Source: Escherichia fergusonii ATCC 35469 (GTDB lineage: Bacteria; Pseudomonadota; Gammaproteobacteria; Enterobacterales; Enterobacteriaceae). From it: a DNA stretch of 64,000 nucleotides. Where the stretch lies: contig NC_011740.1 of assembly GCF_000026225.1 (NCBI RefSeq), positions 2,914,001 to 2,978,000 on the forward strand, given 5' to 3'. The notes under the pieces were generated by a model. It had not been told where the DNA came from, searched no databases, and worked only from the letters and a program-made list of their open reading frames with translations. Made by a program: the position numbers and the translations under genes. The first letter of the stretch is position 1. Every line of letters begins with the position of its first letter. Of this stretch, positions 9,349-18,550 are shown piece after piece.

Positions 9349-10512
9349 TTACTTCTTAGCGCGCTCTTCGAGCATCGCTACTGCAGGCAGTACTTTACCT
9401 TCCACGAATTCGAGGAATGCGCCGCCGCCAGTGGAGATGTAGGAGATTTTGTCAGCAATGCCGAACAGGTCGATTGCTGCCAGAGTGTCGCCGCCGCCAG
9501 CGATGGAGAACGCTTCGCTGTCTGCGATAGCGTTAGCCACGATTTCAGTACCTTTGCGGAAGTTCGGGAATTCGAACACGCCAACCGGGCCGTTCCACAG
9601 AATGGTTTTCGCATTCTTCAGGATTTCAGCCAGTTCCTGCGCAGAAGCATCGCCGATATCCAGGATCTGCTCGTCAGCTTTCACATCGTTAACAGATTTC
9701 AGGGTAGCCGGTGCAGTTTCAGAGAACTCAGTTGCTACGCGAACGTCAGACGGAACCGGAATGTTGCAGGTGGTCAGCAGACGTTTTGCTTCGTCAACCA
9801 GGTCAGCTTCGTACAGGGATTTACCCACATCGTGGCCTTGTGCCGCGATAAAGGTGTTAGCGATACCACCACCCACGATCAGCTGGTCAGCGATTTTTGA
9901 CAGGGAGTCCAGAACGGTCAGTTTGGTAGATACTTTAGAACCACCAACGATAGCCACCATCGGGCGAGCAGGTTCTTTCAGTGCTTTACCCAGCGCGTCC
10001 AGTTCAGCTGCCAGCAGCGGGCCTGCGCACGCAACATCAGCGAATTTACCGATACCGTGAGTAGAAGCCTGCGCGCGGTGAGCAGTACCGAATGCGTCCA
10101 TTACGAACACGTCACACAGTGCAGCATATTTTTTGGACAGGGTTTCGTCGTCTTTCTTCTCGCCTTTGTTGAAGCGAACGTTTTCCAGAACAACCAGTTC
10201 ACCTTCAGCAACGTCAACGCCGTCGAGGTAATCTTTAACCAGACGAACCGGGTTAGACAGTTTGTCTTTCAGGTAGTTAACAACCGGCAGCAGAGAGAAT
10301 TCTTCGTTGTACTCGCCTTCGGTAGGACGACCCAGGTGGGAAGTTACCATCACTTTCGCGCCTTGTTTCAGGGCCAGTTCGATGGTCGGCAGAGAAGCAC
10401 GGATACGCGCGTCGCTGGTTACTTTCCCGTCTTTTACTGGTACGTTCAGATCCGCACGGATAAATACACGTTTCCCAGCAAGATCCAGATCGGTCATCTT
10501 AATTACAGACAT
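9349..10512 (-). CDS. pgk: Phosphoglycerate kinase
   Basis: A 387-residue glycolytic kinase transferring phosphate between 1,3-bisphosphoglycerate and ADP in the cytoplasm. The N-terminal motif [12 protein letters not shown] and the basic patch TSHLGRP bind the substrate. The C-terminal domain carries the nucleotide site ([10 protein letters not shown], and GGGDTLAAI near the end). The start at 10512 ([14 protein letters not shown]) follows GAGAGGA and gives the normal length. The open frame 21 codons upstream is not conserved. It lies between epd (49 bp upstream) and fbaA. Confidence 0.98.
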
Positions 10513-10561
10513 GGTGAATCCTCTCGTTGATTCTAAAAGTTTTGCAGACGCTGCTTGCGTC

Positions 10562-11581
10562 TTACCTGAAAGCAACAGTAGCCATAGCTAACGTCGTGTC
10601 GAGCATTCGGTTAGCAAAGCCCCATTCGTTATCGCACCAGACCAACGTTTTGATCAGGTGTGCGCCACTGACCCGGGTTTGGGTGCCATCGACAATGGCA
10701 CTGTGCGGATCGTGGTTAAAATCTACAGAGACCAACGGCAATTCCGTATAGTCAACTATACCATGAAATGCACCTTGTGCTGCTTTTTGCAGCAACAGGT
10801 TGACTTCATTGGCTTTTACAGGTTTCTTCACCGTCACGCTTAAATCGATTGCCGTCACATTTATGGTTGGTACACGCACCGCAATCGCTTCAAAGCGATC
10901 GTTAAATTGCGGAAAAAATCGTGTGATACCGGCGGCCAGTTTAGTATCGACTGGAATGATCGACTGGCTGGCTGCCCGGGTGCGACGCAGGTCAGGATGA
11001 TATGCATCAATAACCTGTTGATCGTGCATGGCGGAGTGAATTGTGGTCACAGTGCCGGACTCAATACCGTACGCATCATCTAACAATTTGATGACGGGAA
11101 TTATGCAATTTGTGGTACAGGAAGCGTTAGAAACGATGCGGTGTTCCGCACGAAGTTGATCCTGATTGACGCCGTAAACCACGGTCGCGTCGAGATCGTT
11201 ACTACCAGGATGTGAAAAGAGCACTTTTTTGGCCCCGGCGGCAATATGTGCTTCGCCATGCTCGCGGGAGCCATATACGCCGGTGCAGTCGAGAACCACA
11301 TCGACGCCAAGTTCACGCCATGGGAGCGATTGCAGTGAACGTTCGTGCAATACGCGGATGGCGTCATCACCAACACAAAGTTGATCGCGTTCCTGTCGTA
11401 CTTCCCATGCAAAACGGCCATGACTGGTGTCATATTTCAACAAATGCGCCATGCCGGCAGCATCCGCCAGTTCGTTGATTGCCACCACGGTAATTTCCGC
11501 CCGGCGTCCGGATTCATACAAAGCACGAACCACATTACGCCCGATGCGACCGAAGCCATTTATCGCTACGCGTACGGTCAT
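10562..11581 (-). CDS. epd: D-erythrose-4-phosphate dehydrogenase
   Basis: A GAPDH-family enzyme of 339 residues that oxidises erythrose-4-phosphate to 4-phosphoerythronate, the first step of pyridoxal-5'-phosphate synthesis. The NAD motif [15 protein letters not shown] is at residues 7-21. The active-site Cys is in [10 protein letters not shown] (about residue 155). The start at 11581 (MTVRVAING) follows CAGGAGAT. It is first in the epd-pgk-fbaA operon, and a Cra-like site lies 123 bp upstream. Confidence 0.98.
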
Positions 11582-11704
11582 AGATCTCCTGCAAGGTTTT
11601 CCCTGAGCAAATTTGCCAAACAGAGTAATCCAGCAAATCGTCCGGGGAAACCTTACCTGTCGCAAACTGCGACTGATTGGTTAATTGTCGAACATTTAAT
11701 CGAC

Positions 11705-11716
11705 TGAAACGCTTCA
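11705..11716. promoter_or_regulatory. Cra (FruR) operator-like site upstream of epd
   Basis: TGAAACGCTTCA matches the Cra consensus TGAANCGNTTCA exactly and sits in the larger near-palindrome CTGAAACGCTTCAG. The epd-pgk-fba operon of E. coli is known to be controlled by Cra and CRP. The site lies 124-135 bp upstream of the epd start. Confidence 0.75.
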
Positions 11717-11865
11717 GCTAGGATAAGCGAAACGTGGAATAAAAGGAATGATTGTCCAGTCAAAGAAGACAATTATCTGACTTGCATCACACTTTCTTCC
11801 CTTCTTGCAGGAGGCTTTATTCCAGACTGGTGTAATAATAACCGCACAATAACTGGAATAAATTG

Positions 11866-12579
11866 TCAGCTTATGAAGTTATACCTGCCTTCTTCCGTCA
11901 TCTCTAATATCAGATTGGCCTGACAACTATTCAGCAGCACACGCTCGACATTGGGACCATCGGTTCGGGCATAAAAAGCTTCGGCTTCATCCCGCGATAA
12001 TCCCCCCGCAATTTTACGACTAATCAAGCGTTCCCGCAGAATTTGAACGGGGGCATGAATAAAAACAGAAAAATCGCAGAACGATGCCAACGCCCGCCAC
12101 TTCTCGTCGTCCAGCAACAACCAGTTTCCTTCGACGATGACGAGTGGTGCGGTAACGTGCAACGCATCTTCAACAGGATCATGCTTTTGTCGATCGTACT
12201 GCGGCCACATACAATCCCCTTCCATTACCTGGCGCAGATTTTCCGCCAGTTTTGCCACATCGAATGTCTCTGGTGCGCCTTTAAAGGAGCGCAATTGATG
12301 CGCATCCAGCCAGCTATTGTAATGGTGAAAACCATCCATCGGCAGCGTCTGAATAGCGGGTAGTTCCGGGTCTTGTTGCGCGAGATATTCCCAGAAGGTG
12401 GTTAGGGTAGATTTACCCGTCCCCGGCGGAGCGCAAAGAAAAACCACCGTACGCCGCTGCGGATTTACCGTCTGTAAGGCTGCCAGCATACGCAGCAACG
12501 GTTTATGCACATTTTCAATCTCTTCGTTCGGGTACTGTGCCTGTACCTTTAATCCATTCACCGTCAGTTCGATTTTCAC
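11866..12579 (-). CDS. yggC: P-loop kinase-like protein YggC
   Basis: A 237-residue P-loop NTPase of the uridine kinase/pantothenate kinase-like group. The Walker A CAPPGTGKSTLTT is near residue 49. MDGFHHYN (about residue 101) resembles the substrate loop of nucleoside and sugar kinases. VIVEGNWLL is the Walker B strand. The phosphorylated substrate is unknown. It is the last gene of the cmt-ygg operon, overlapping yggD by 4 bp (12576-12579), which suggests it acts on an intermediate of that pathway. Confidence 0.9.
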   Translation of the reverse strand: MKIELTVNGLKVQAQYPNEEIENVHKPLLRMLAALQTVNPQRRTVVFLCAPPGTGKSTLTTFWEYLAQQDPELPAIQTLPMDGFHHYNSWLDAHQLRSFKGAPETFDVAKLAENLRQVMEGDCMWPQYDRQKHDPVEDALHVTAPLVIVEGNWLLLDDEKWRALASFCDFSVFIHAPVQILRERLISRKIAGGLSRDEAEAFYARTDGPNVERVLLNSCQANLILEMTEEGRYNFIS

Positions 12580-13085
12580 GGCGTTAATTCCTTTAAGGTG
12601 GTCGTTACTGCCAGCGTCAGCGCCGTTTTGACCATCCCACTAAAACGCACTTCTGACCAGACGGCGAAATCAGCGAACTTCATCGCTTTTAACGCGTCAA
12701 AGAGCGTCGCATTGCGGGTTATGCTATTGACGTTGCTGATAAAATCCCAGGTCATGTCATCGGCAAATCCGGGCGTTTCATCCTGTTCGTTCAGGTAATG
12801 CCAGAACTGGGAAAAATGCGTGATATCGGCGTACAGCCATTTATCCATTTTCCCCAGCGCATAAATCAAACGCAGTGCAACATCAATATCGTCAAGCGGG
12901 CCGCTTCGGGCGAGTAACGGCTTCACTGCATATTCGACGATCTCTTCATCGTTATTGACAAACAGCGACGGCAGAAACTGGCGTATCCCCTGGAGCAAAA
13001 TAGAATGCGCAGTTTTCATAAATGACAATAAATTGTCCTGTGCGTCCAGTTGCTCAAGCACATCATCTTCTGTCAGCGTCGCCAT
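12576..13085 (-). CDS. yggD: MtlR-family regulator-like protein YggD
   Basis: A 169-residue helical protein of the MtlR (mannitol operon repressor) family, with no evident DNA-binding helix-turn-helix. MtlR-type proteins repress mannitol PTS operons, probably indirectly. Its placement in an operon with the mannitol-like PTS genes cmtA and cmtB suggests control of that operon. It overlaps yggC by 4 bp and follows yggF by 21 bp. Confidence 0.9.
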   Translation of the reverse strand: MATLTEDDVLEQLDAQDNLLSFMKTAHSILLQGIRQFLPSLFVNNDEEIVEYAVKPLLARSGPLDDIDVALRLIYALGKMDKWLYADITHFSQFWHYLNEQDETPGFADDMTWDFISNVNSITRNATLFDALKAMKFADFAVWSEVRFSGMVKTALTLAVTTTLKELTP

Positions 13086-13106
13086 TCGTCTTCCGATAGA
13101 TCACCA

Positions 13107-14072
13107 TCAATGCAGGGAGTCTATTATATTACACGTTTGGTCCGCGCCGCCGATCAGTAATGTCTGCGTCCGCACCCCATTCGCCGTCTGTTGGATACCA
13201 TTCACCAACTCGCCGCCCGTCACGCCCGTAGCACTAAAGAGGATATCGTTCCCCTTCACCAGTTCATCGAGCGAGTACACACGGTTCACTTCAACCCCCA
13301 TTGCCTTGCAACGCTGGCGTTCCTGTTCTGCAATCTGCCGATTTTCCGTGTAATCCCCTTTGGCCTGACAAAAATCAATCAGCTCGGTCTGCATATCCCC
13401 ACCCAATGCTTTAACAGCACAGGCAGAAATAACACCTTCCGGCGCGCCGCCGATGGTGTACATCACATCGTAAGGATTATCCTGCCAGCAGGTCAGCACG
13501 CTGGCGGCAACATCGCCATCCGGCAGGGCAAAAACCTTCACGCCCAGTTGCGTCGCTTCCTCAATTGCGGCACTCAGGCGCGGTTTATCCAGCGTAACCA
13601 TGCGTAGTCGGTCCAACGGTTTACCTAACGCCCGCGCCACGTTGCGCAAGTTGTCCGCCAGGGGTAACGCCAGATCAATCGAGCCCGCCGCAAGCCGGTT
13701 AACGACCAGCTTTTTCATATACATATCGGGCGCGTGTAGAAGGCTACCTCGTGGTGCGAAGGCCATTACCGCCAACGCATTACTCTGCCCCATTGCCACC
13801 ATCCGGGTGCCTTCAATCGGATCGACCGCGATATCGACTTCTGGCCCATCGCCTTTGCCCACCTCTTCGCCAATCCACAGCATCGGCGCATGGTCAATTT
13901 CTCCCTCGCCGATAACCACTCGCCCACGAAAAGCGACATCGTTTAATGCCTGGCGCATCGCGGTGACCGCCAGGCCATCAATTTTATTTTTGTTGCCACA
14001 TCCGGTTTGCGGCCAGGCAGCCAACGCTGCCTGTTCCGTAACGCGAAATAATGGCCACGCCAGGGACATCAT
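13107..14072 (-). CDS. yggF: GlpX-like class II fructose-1,6-bisphosphatase YggF
   Basis: A 321-residue homologue of GlpX. The metal-binding motifs are intact: VIGEGEID, then VDIAVDPIEGTRMVAMGQ near residues 80-98, and GGAPEGVISACAVKALGG near 187. E. coli YggF has been shown to hydrolyse fructose-1,6-bisphosphate with Mn2+. Its position between a dehydrogenase (yggP, overlapping 4 bp at 14069-14072) and yggD suggests that its physiological substrate is a bisphosphate from the cmt sugar pathway. Confidence 0.93.
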   Translation of the reverse strand: MMSLAWPLFRVTEQAALAAWPQTGCGNKNKIDGLAVTAMRQALNDVAFRGRVVIGEGEIDHAPMLWIGEEVGKGDGPEVDIAVDPIEGTRMVAMGQSNALAVMAFAPRGSLLHAPDMYMKKLVVNRLAAGSIDLALPLADNLRNVARALGKPLDRLRMVTLDKPRLSAAIEEATQLGVKVFALPDGDVAASVLTCWQDNPYDVMYTIGGAPEGVISACAVKALGGDMQTELIDFCQAKGDYTENRQIAEQERQRCKAMGVEVNRVYSLDELVKGNDILFSATGVTGGELVNGIQQTANGVRTQTLLIGGADQTCNIIDSLH

Positions 14073-15346
14073 TGCGCGGCCTCCCCGATATCAACGCCAA
14101 ATTGCGCCAGCAGATATTTCTCGGCCTGTTCATTCCAGATGCCGTGCGTTTCCTCAACTAACCGCGCCAGCTCTTTAAACAGCGGATCTGTTTTGCCTTT
14201 TTCGGCAAAATCGGCAATGGCGGTGAGCGGCATGGTAACGCCGTTGTAAATGAGTTTTTTACCACCGGGGATATCCGGTAAATTGAGAACGGTTTCTGGC
14301 ACTGCATCCAGGCCACCGATATGCGTCACCATAAACGACGGTTGCAACTGCCCCGTAGCGCTCAGGGCAATCGCCTCTTTCATATCGTCCGTTGAACCAC
14401 CCGATGTACCGACGACGTGCGTGCTGTTGTAATGGACGTTGTAGAAATTAAACGGCACTTTGAAGTTTTTATCCGTCGGCCCGGCAAAGAAGTTCAGGCA
14501 GCCATCTTCCGCCAGTAATTCGTCAGCCATCTCAACGACAGCAGGCACCGCCGCATAAACAAAAATGTCATCGAATCCGGCATCTCCTGTCAGCGCCCGC
14601 AGCCTCTGGACTGGGTCGCTCATTCCTTTGGTATTCACATATATCAGCTCAATGCCTTTGCTGGCCGCCAGCTCCACCGGCAGCAGCTTCTGCACCTGTG
14701 CCAGGCGTTTTTCGTCGATATCGACCACCACTACCCGCGACGGTTGTATGCCGCCGTTAATAGCGTAATCGATAGCGCCTATCCCCATCGGGCCCGCACA
14801 CGCCAGCAGCGCAATATTGCCGCCAGGTTTGACGCCCATGCGATGCTCATAAACATATTGCGTGGTGTGATAATTGGCATGATAAGCGCCAATAATGCAG
14901 CACATAGGCTCTGCCAGCGACGCCGCAGCAAAATAAGATCCGTGATACGGTAATACGCAGCCCAAATTAATGGCTACCTCTGGAATAATCATATAGGTGG
15001 CGTTACCGCCAAAATATTCGTAGCTGTAGCCCGCTGAATATCCGCTTGGTAGCCCCATCGCCGGTTGCAATACAAATCGCTGACCTTTTTTATATTTGTC
15101 AGTGAGATTTTTACCCACCTCAACAATCACTCCGGCGCATTCATGCCCGGTAATGACCGGATGATTTTCTAAATCGTCGGGCACGCGTTTATGTTCGCTG
15201 CCGAGCAACGCCGCTTTCCATGTCGATAAACAGACGCTGTCGGAAATAACGCTGACCAAAAGTTCGTTATCAGTAATTTCGGGCAGTTCAAATTCGCGCA
15301 GACGGACATCCCGCTTGCCATAAATAGCAGCAACTTTGGTTTTCAT
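14069..15346 (-). CDS. yggP: Zinc-dependent alcohol dehydrogenase family protein YggP
   Basis: A 425-residue medium-chain dehydrogenase/reductase. The GroES-like half carries GHECAGVIVEVGKN (about residues 68-81). The nucleotide-binding domain has LLACAGPMGIGAIDYA, and VVVVDIDEKRLAQ ends with the acidic residue typical of NAD preference. Members in PTS operons oxidise sugar-alcohol phosphates such as sorbitol- or galactitol-type substrates. It follows cmtA by 14 bp. The substrate is not deducible from sequence. Confidence 0.9.
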   Translation of the reverse strand: MKTKVAAIYGKRDVRLREFELPEITDNELLVSVISDSVCLSTWKAALLGSEHKRVPDDLENHPVITGHECAGVIVEVGKNLTDKYKKGQRFVLQPAMGLPSGYSAGYSYEYFGGNATYMIIPEVAINLGCVLPYHGSYFAAASLAEPMCCIIGAYHANYHTTQYVYEHRMGVKPGGNIALLACAGPMGIGAIDYAINGGIQPSRVVVVDIDEKRLAQVQKLLPVELAASKGIELIYVNTKGMSDPVQRLRALTGDAGFDDIFVYAAVPAVVEMADELLAEDGCLNFFAGPTDKNFKVPFNFYNVHYNSTHVVGTSGGSTDDMKEAIALSATGQLQPSFMVTHIGGLDAVPETVLNLPDIPGGKKLIYNGVTMPLTAIADFAEKGKTDPLFKELARLVEETHGIWNEQAEKYLLAQFGVDIGEAAQ

Positions 15347-15360
15347 TTTTACCTCGGCAA

Positions 15361-16749
15361 TCAGTTTTTATGTTCAGCGGTTAATTGATTAAATAAAGTG
15401 TCGAGTTTGAGATCGCCAATATAGTTATTAATCAATATCAGCGGTTTATCCGTCGCACGTTTCACGCGCCCTTCCAGACTAGCGTGAGTAACGACGATAT
15501 CCGCATCCGCAGGCACGTTTTCTATCGCGTAATGTTTTACTTCTATTGCCAGCCCCGCTTTTTCCAGGCGCTTACGGAAGGTGCTTGCGCCCATCGCGCT
15601 GGAGCCCATCCCCGCATCGCAAACAAAGGCGATACGCTTAACCCGGCTTAACGAGAATGCACCTTCTTGTTTCATCGCCTTAACCGCATTGGCGGACTGC
15701 GCAAACTCATCCTCGCTCTCCGTTTCCACCGTTTTTTCCATCTTCAGTATTACGGAAGTGATAGCAAAGGACACCAGGGTACCTACCGTAACACCGGCAA
15801 TTGTCGCCAGGAATGAGCCTTTCGGCGTCAGTGCCAGGTACGCAAAGATAGAGCCTGGACTTGGGCCAGCCACCAGACCACCGTCCAGTAAGTTAAACAT
15901 CCAGGTGCCAGACATACCGCCCGCAATCATGGCAATAATGGTCAGTGGCTTCATCAGCACATACGGGAAATACAGTTCGTGGATGCCGCCGAGGAAGTGA
16001 ATAATCATCGCCCCAGGCGCAGAACGTTTACTCATCCCTTTACCAAACAAGGTAAATGCCAGCAGCAGCCCTAAGCCAGGCCCAGGGTTGGACGCCACCA
16101 TAAAGAAGATGGATTTACCGTTAACTGAAGCCTGTTGCATCCCCAACGGGTAATAGACGCCCTGATCTATCGCGTTATTGAGGAAAAGCACTTTCGCCGG
16201 TTCATTGATGACTGACAGCAAAGGCAGATAGCCCGCATGTACCAGCGCCTCAATACACTCTTTGACGAAAGTATTGGCAATTAACACCGCCGGGCCGATA
16301 ACTTCAAAACCCAGCAGACAAAGGAGCATCCCAGCGATACCTAATGAGAAGTTATTGATAACCATCTCAAAACCAGCAGGTATGCGTTTTTCCAGTGCCT
16401 TATCGACATATTTTATGACCAGCCCACCTAACGGTCCCATGATCATTGAGCCAAGGAACATCGGAATCTCTGCGCCGACGATTACACCAATTGTCCCTAT
16501 TCCGCCCATTACCGCGCCGCGTTTACCGCCGACTAAATGGCCACCGGTAGAACCAATCATCACCGGTAATAAATAGGTGATCATGGGGCCGACAATTTTG
16601 GCGAAATGTTCGTTAGGCAACCAACCGGTGGGAATAAATAACGCCGTTATAAAACCCCAGGCAATAAAAGCACCAATATTGGGAATGACCATTGCAGTCA
16701 AAAAGCCCCCAAAAGCCTGGACCTTTGCACGAGCAGACTTGTTTTCCAT
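15361..16749 (-). CDS. cmtA: Mannitol-type PTS enzyme IICB (CmtA)
   Basis: A 462-residue PTS permease. The N-terminal IIC membrane domain (about 1-335) has several helices and the motif GGIHELYFPYVLMKP typical of mannitol IIC. The C-terminal IIB domain has the phosphorylated Cys in AFVCDAGMGSSAMGAS (about residue 379). Unlike MtlA it lacks a fused IIA domain, which CmtB supplies. It imports and phosphorylates an unidentified sugar alcohol. The gene is cotranscribed with cmtB upstream (27-bp gap) and yggPFDC downstream. Confidence 0.95.
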   Translation of the reverse strand: MENKSARAKVQAFGGFLTAMVIPNIGAFIAWGFITALFIPTGWLPNEHFAKIVGPMITYLLPVMIGSTGGHLVGGKRGAVMGGIGTIGVIVGAEIPMFLGSMIMGPLGGLVIKYVDKALEKRIPAGFEMVINNFSLGIAGMLLCLLGFEVIGPAVLIANTFVKECIEALVHAGYLPLLSVINEPAKVLFLNNAIDQGVYYPLGMQQASVNGKSIFFMVASNPGPGLGLLLAFTLFGKGMSKRSAPGAMIIHFLGGIHELYFPYVLMKPLTIIAMIAGGMSGTWMFNLLDGGLVAGPSPGSIFAYLALTPKGSFLATIAGVTVGTLVSFAITSVILKMEKTVETESEDEFAQSANAVKAMKQEGAFSLSRVKRIAFVCDAGMGSSAMGASTFRKRLEKAGLAIEVKHYAIENVPADADIVVTHASLEGRVKRATDKPLILINNYIGDLKLDTLFNQLTAEHKN

Positions 16750-16776
16750 AATATTATCCTGTAGAGGAGAGAGTCA

Positions 16777-17220
16777 TTATTCGCGGCTGATAATGTCCGC
16801 TAATTGTTTTTCTGATGATGCGGTTAAGAGTTGTTCGAGTATTTCTTCTTCGCACAGCAATTCACTTAACGCCTGAATAGCGCCAATATGTGAATCGGCA
16901 TCGACAGCAGAAAGCCCGATGAGTAATTTAATCGGTTCGTCATTCCCCGGAAAATAAACGCCTTGTTTAAGTAACGTCAAAGACATCCCGGTTTTAAGCG
17001 CCCCACATTCCGGTCGCGCATGAGGCATTGCCACGCCTGGCGCGAGAATATAATAAGGGCCATTGCTAATGGTGGAATCTTTAATAGCCTGAATGTAATT
17101 CTCGCTGATATAGTTTTTATCCAGCAATGATGCCATCGAGAAATTGATAGCTTCCTGCCAGTCTGTTGCTGAATGTATAACTGAGATTGATGATTTTGGA
17201 AAATAATTAATAAGCCGCAT
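16777..17220 (-). CDS. cmtB: Mannitol-type PTS enzyme IIA (CmtB)
   Basis: A 147-residue fructose/mannitol-family IIA protein. The phosphorylated His is in APGVAMPHARPECG (about residue 67). It passes phosphate from HPr to the IIB domain of CmtA. It is first in the six-gene minus-strand operon. Upstream lie a perfect 15-bp palindrome (17247-17261) and a CRP-like site (17435-17450). Confidence 0.95.
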   Translation of the reverse strand: MRLINYFPKSSISVIHSATDWQEAINFSMASLLDKNYISENYIQAIKDSTISNGPYYILAPGVAMPHARPECGALKTGMSLTLLKQGVYFPGNDEPIKLLIGLSAVDADSHIGAIQALSELLCEEEILEQLLTASSEKQLADIISRE

Positions 17221-17596
17221 AAATTATCCTTATTTTATTTTTAGGGTACCGTCCGACGGTAAAAATAAAATACCCGCGTAAAAATTTGAAAGCAATTGGA
17301 CCTGGAAGGAGAGCGCTCCGGCAGGAAAAAATAATAAAACCTTAAATAACAATTTGTTGATTTCAATAATTAAAAAGTCAATATTATATTTGCGAAATTC
17401 ATCACAATTCACACAATATAATTATTGGTTTATTTGTGATGTATATCACTATTTATTAATTGAAAGTCCAAAAATGGACTTTTTAGTTATTCATCCTTTT
17501 TGGTTGCTCCTTTATGGATTCTGAATTCATGGCAACTGGCTGTTCTCCTTTCATTTCGTGTGACATATTCCCTTTCTTTGCTCACGGATGATTCAC
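17221..17596. promoter_or_regulatory. Divergent control region between cmtB and the SPFH gene
   Basis: This AT-rich 376-bp gap carries three visible elements: the palindrome TACCGTCCGACGGTA (17247-17261) close to cmtB, the CRP-like site at 17435-17450, and an AAAGTCC/GGACTTT hairpin followed by T residues (17463-17485). I see no additional reading frame with gene character. Confidence 0.6.
17435..17450. promoter_or_regulatory. CRP-like site upstream of the cmt operon
   Basis: TGTGATGTATATCACT matches the CRP consensus TGTGA-N6-TCACA except for the last base. A sugar-PTS operon is a natural CRP target. The site is about 215 bp upstream of the cmtB start and 147 bp upstream of the SPFH gene start. 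Confidence 0.7.
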
Positions 17597-18505
17597 ATGA
17601 AAGCTCCAGTTTCTTTTCCTTCGCTTCGCCCACAAAAATTTATTGGCATTACTGTTGGCGTACTGGCAGTCATTACGCTGCCATTTCTTTCGTATTACAC
17701 CGTAAACGAAGGCGAACGCGGCATTTTATTGCGCTATGGCAAGATCGTTAAAGTTGCCGAACCCGGTCTTGGATTCAAAATTCCCTTTATGGAAAGTGTC
17801 GAGAAAATCTCCACACGTAACCAGGCTGTAGTGTATCAGGGATTACAAGCCTACAGCCGTGACCAGCAACCAGCACAAATGACCGTGTCGGTTAGTTTTC
17901 ATATTAAGCCTTCAGAAGCTGGCGCAGTTTATACTACCTACAACACTATAGAATCTTTAAAAGAGCGTCTGATCGTCCGCCAGCTGCCAACCCAACTGGA
18001 GAACGTTTTCGGGCAATATACAGCCATTAGCGCGGTACAAGATCGTACAAAACTGGTGCAGGATCTGCAAAACGCGATGCGCAAAGCGGTTGTTGGCCCG
18101 GTAGTGATAGACGGTGTTCAGATCGAGAACATTGATTTTTCAGATGCTTATGAGAAATCAATTGAAGACCGAATGAAAGCGGAAGTTGCAATTGCTACTC
18201 GCAGGCAAAATCTTGAGACGGAAAAAATCCAGGCGCAAATTGCGGTAACTCAGGCCCAGGCTGAAGCTGACAGTAAACTGGCGGCAGCCAAAGCAGAAGC
18301 TGAGACCATTCGCGTAAAAGGCGCGGCAGAAGCGGAAACTATTCGTTTGAAAAGTGCGGCTGAAGCAGAAGCTATCCGCCTGCGCGGGGAAGCCCTGCGA
18401 GATAATCCAGGCCTTGTTGCCCTTACCACTGCAGAGCGTTGGGACGGTAAGCTACCCGATACCATGATCCCCGGCAGTACAGTTCCGTTTATCTCTACTA
18501 AGTAA
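17597..18505 (+). CDS. SPFH/prohibitin-family membrane protein
   Basis: A protein of about 302 residues. One N-terminal transmembrane helix (about 14-33) is followed by an SPFH/band 7 domain (VNEGERGILLRYGKIVKVAEPGLGFKIPF onward, ~36-205) with the prohibitin-type pattern RQLPTQLE. A long Ala/Glu-rich helix (~205-275) contains three near-identical 11-residue units of the AAEAETIRLK type. SPFH proteins form large membrane-associated rings and scaffold proteases or lipid domains. I choose the ATG at 17597 because ACGGA lies 9 nt upstream; an ATG at 17588 is the alternative. I do not recall this gene between cmtB and tktA in K-12. Its partner is unknown. Confidence 0.85.
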   Translation: MKAPVSFPSLRPQKFIGITVGVLAVITLPFLSYYTVNEGERGILLRYGKIVKVAEPGLGFKIPFMESVEKISTRNQAVVYQGLQAYSRDQQPAQMTVSVSFHIKPSEAGAVYTTYNTIESLKERLIVRQLPTQLENVFGQYTAISAVQDRTKLVQDLQNAMRKAVVGPVVIDGVQIENIDFSDAYEKSIEDRMKAEVAIATRRQNLETEKIQAQIAVTQAQAEADSKLAAAKAEAETIRVKGAAEAETIRLKSAAEAEAIRLRGEALRDNPGLVALTTAERWDGKLPDTMIPGSTVPFISTK

Positions 18506-18509
18506 AAAA

Positions 18510-18529
18510 AGGGCCGCTTTCGCGGCCCT
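18510..18529. terminator. Bidirectional terminator between the SPFH gene and tktA
   Basis: AGGGCCGC-TTTC-GCGGCCCT forms an 8-bp GC stem with a tetraloop, preceded by seven A residues and followed by TCTC. It is best suited as a terminator on the minus strand (for tktA) and is also usable for the convergent SPFH gene. Confidence 0.8.
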
Positions 18530-18550
18530 TCTCACAATGCATCTTACCGA

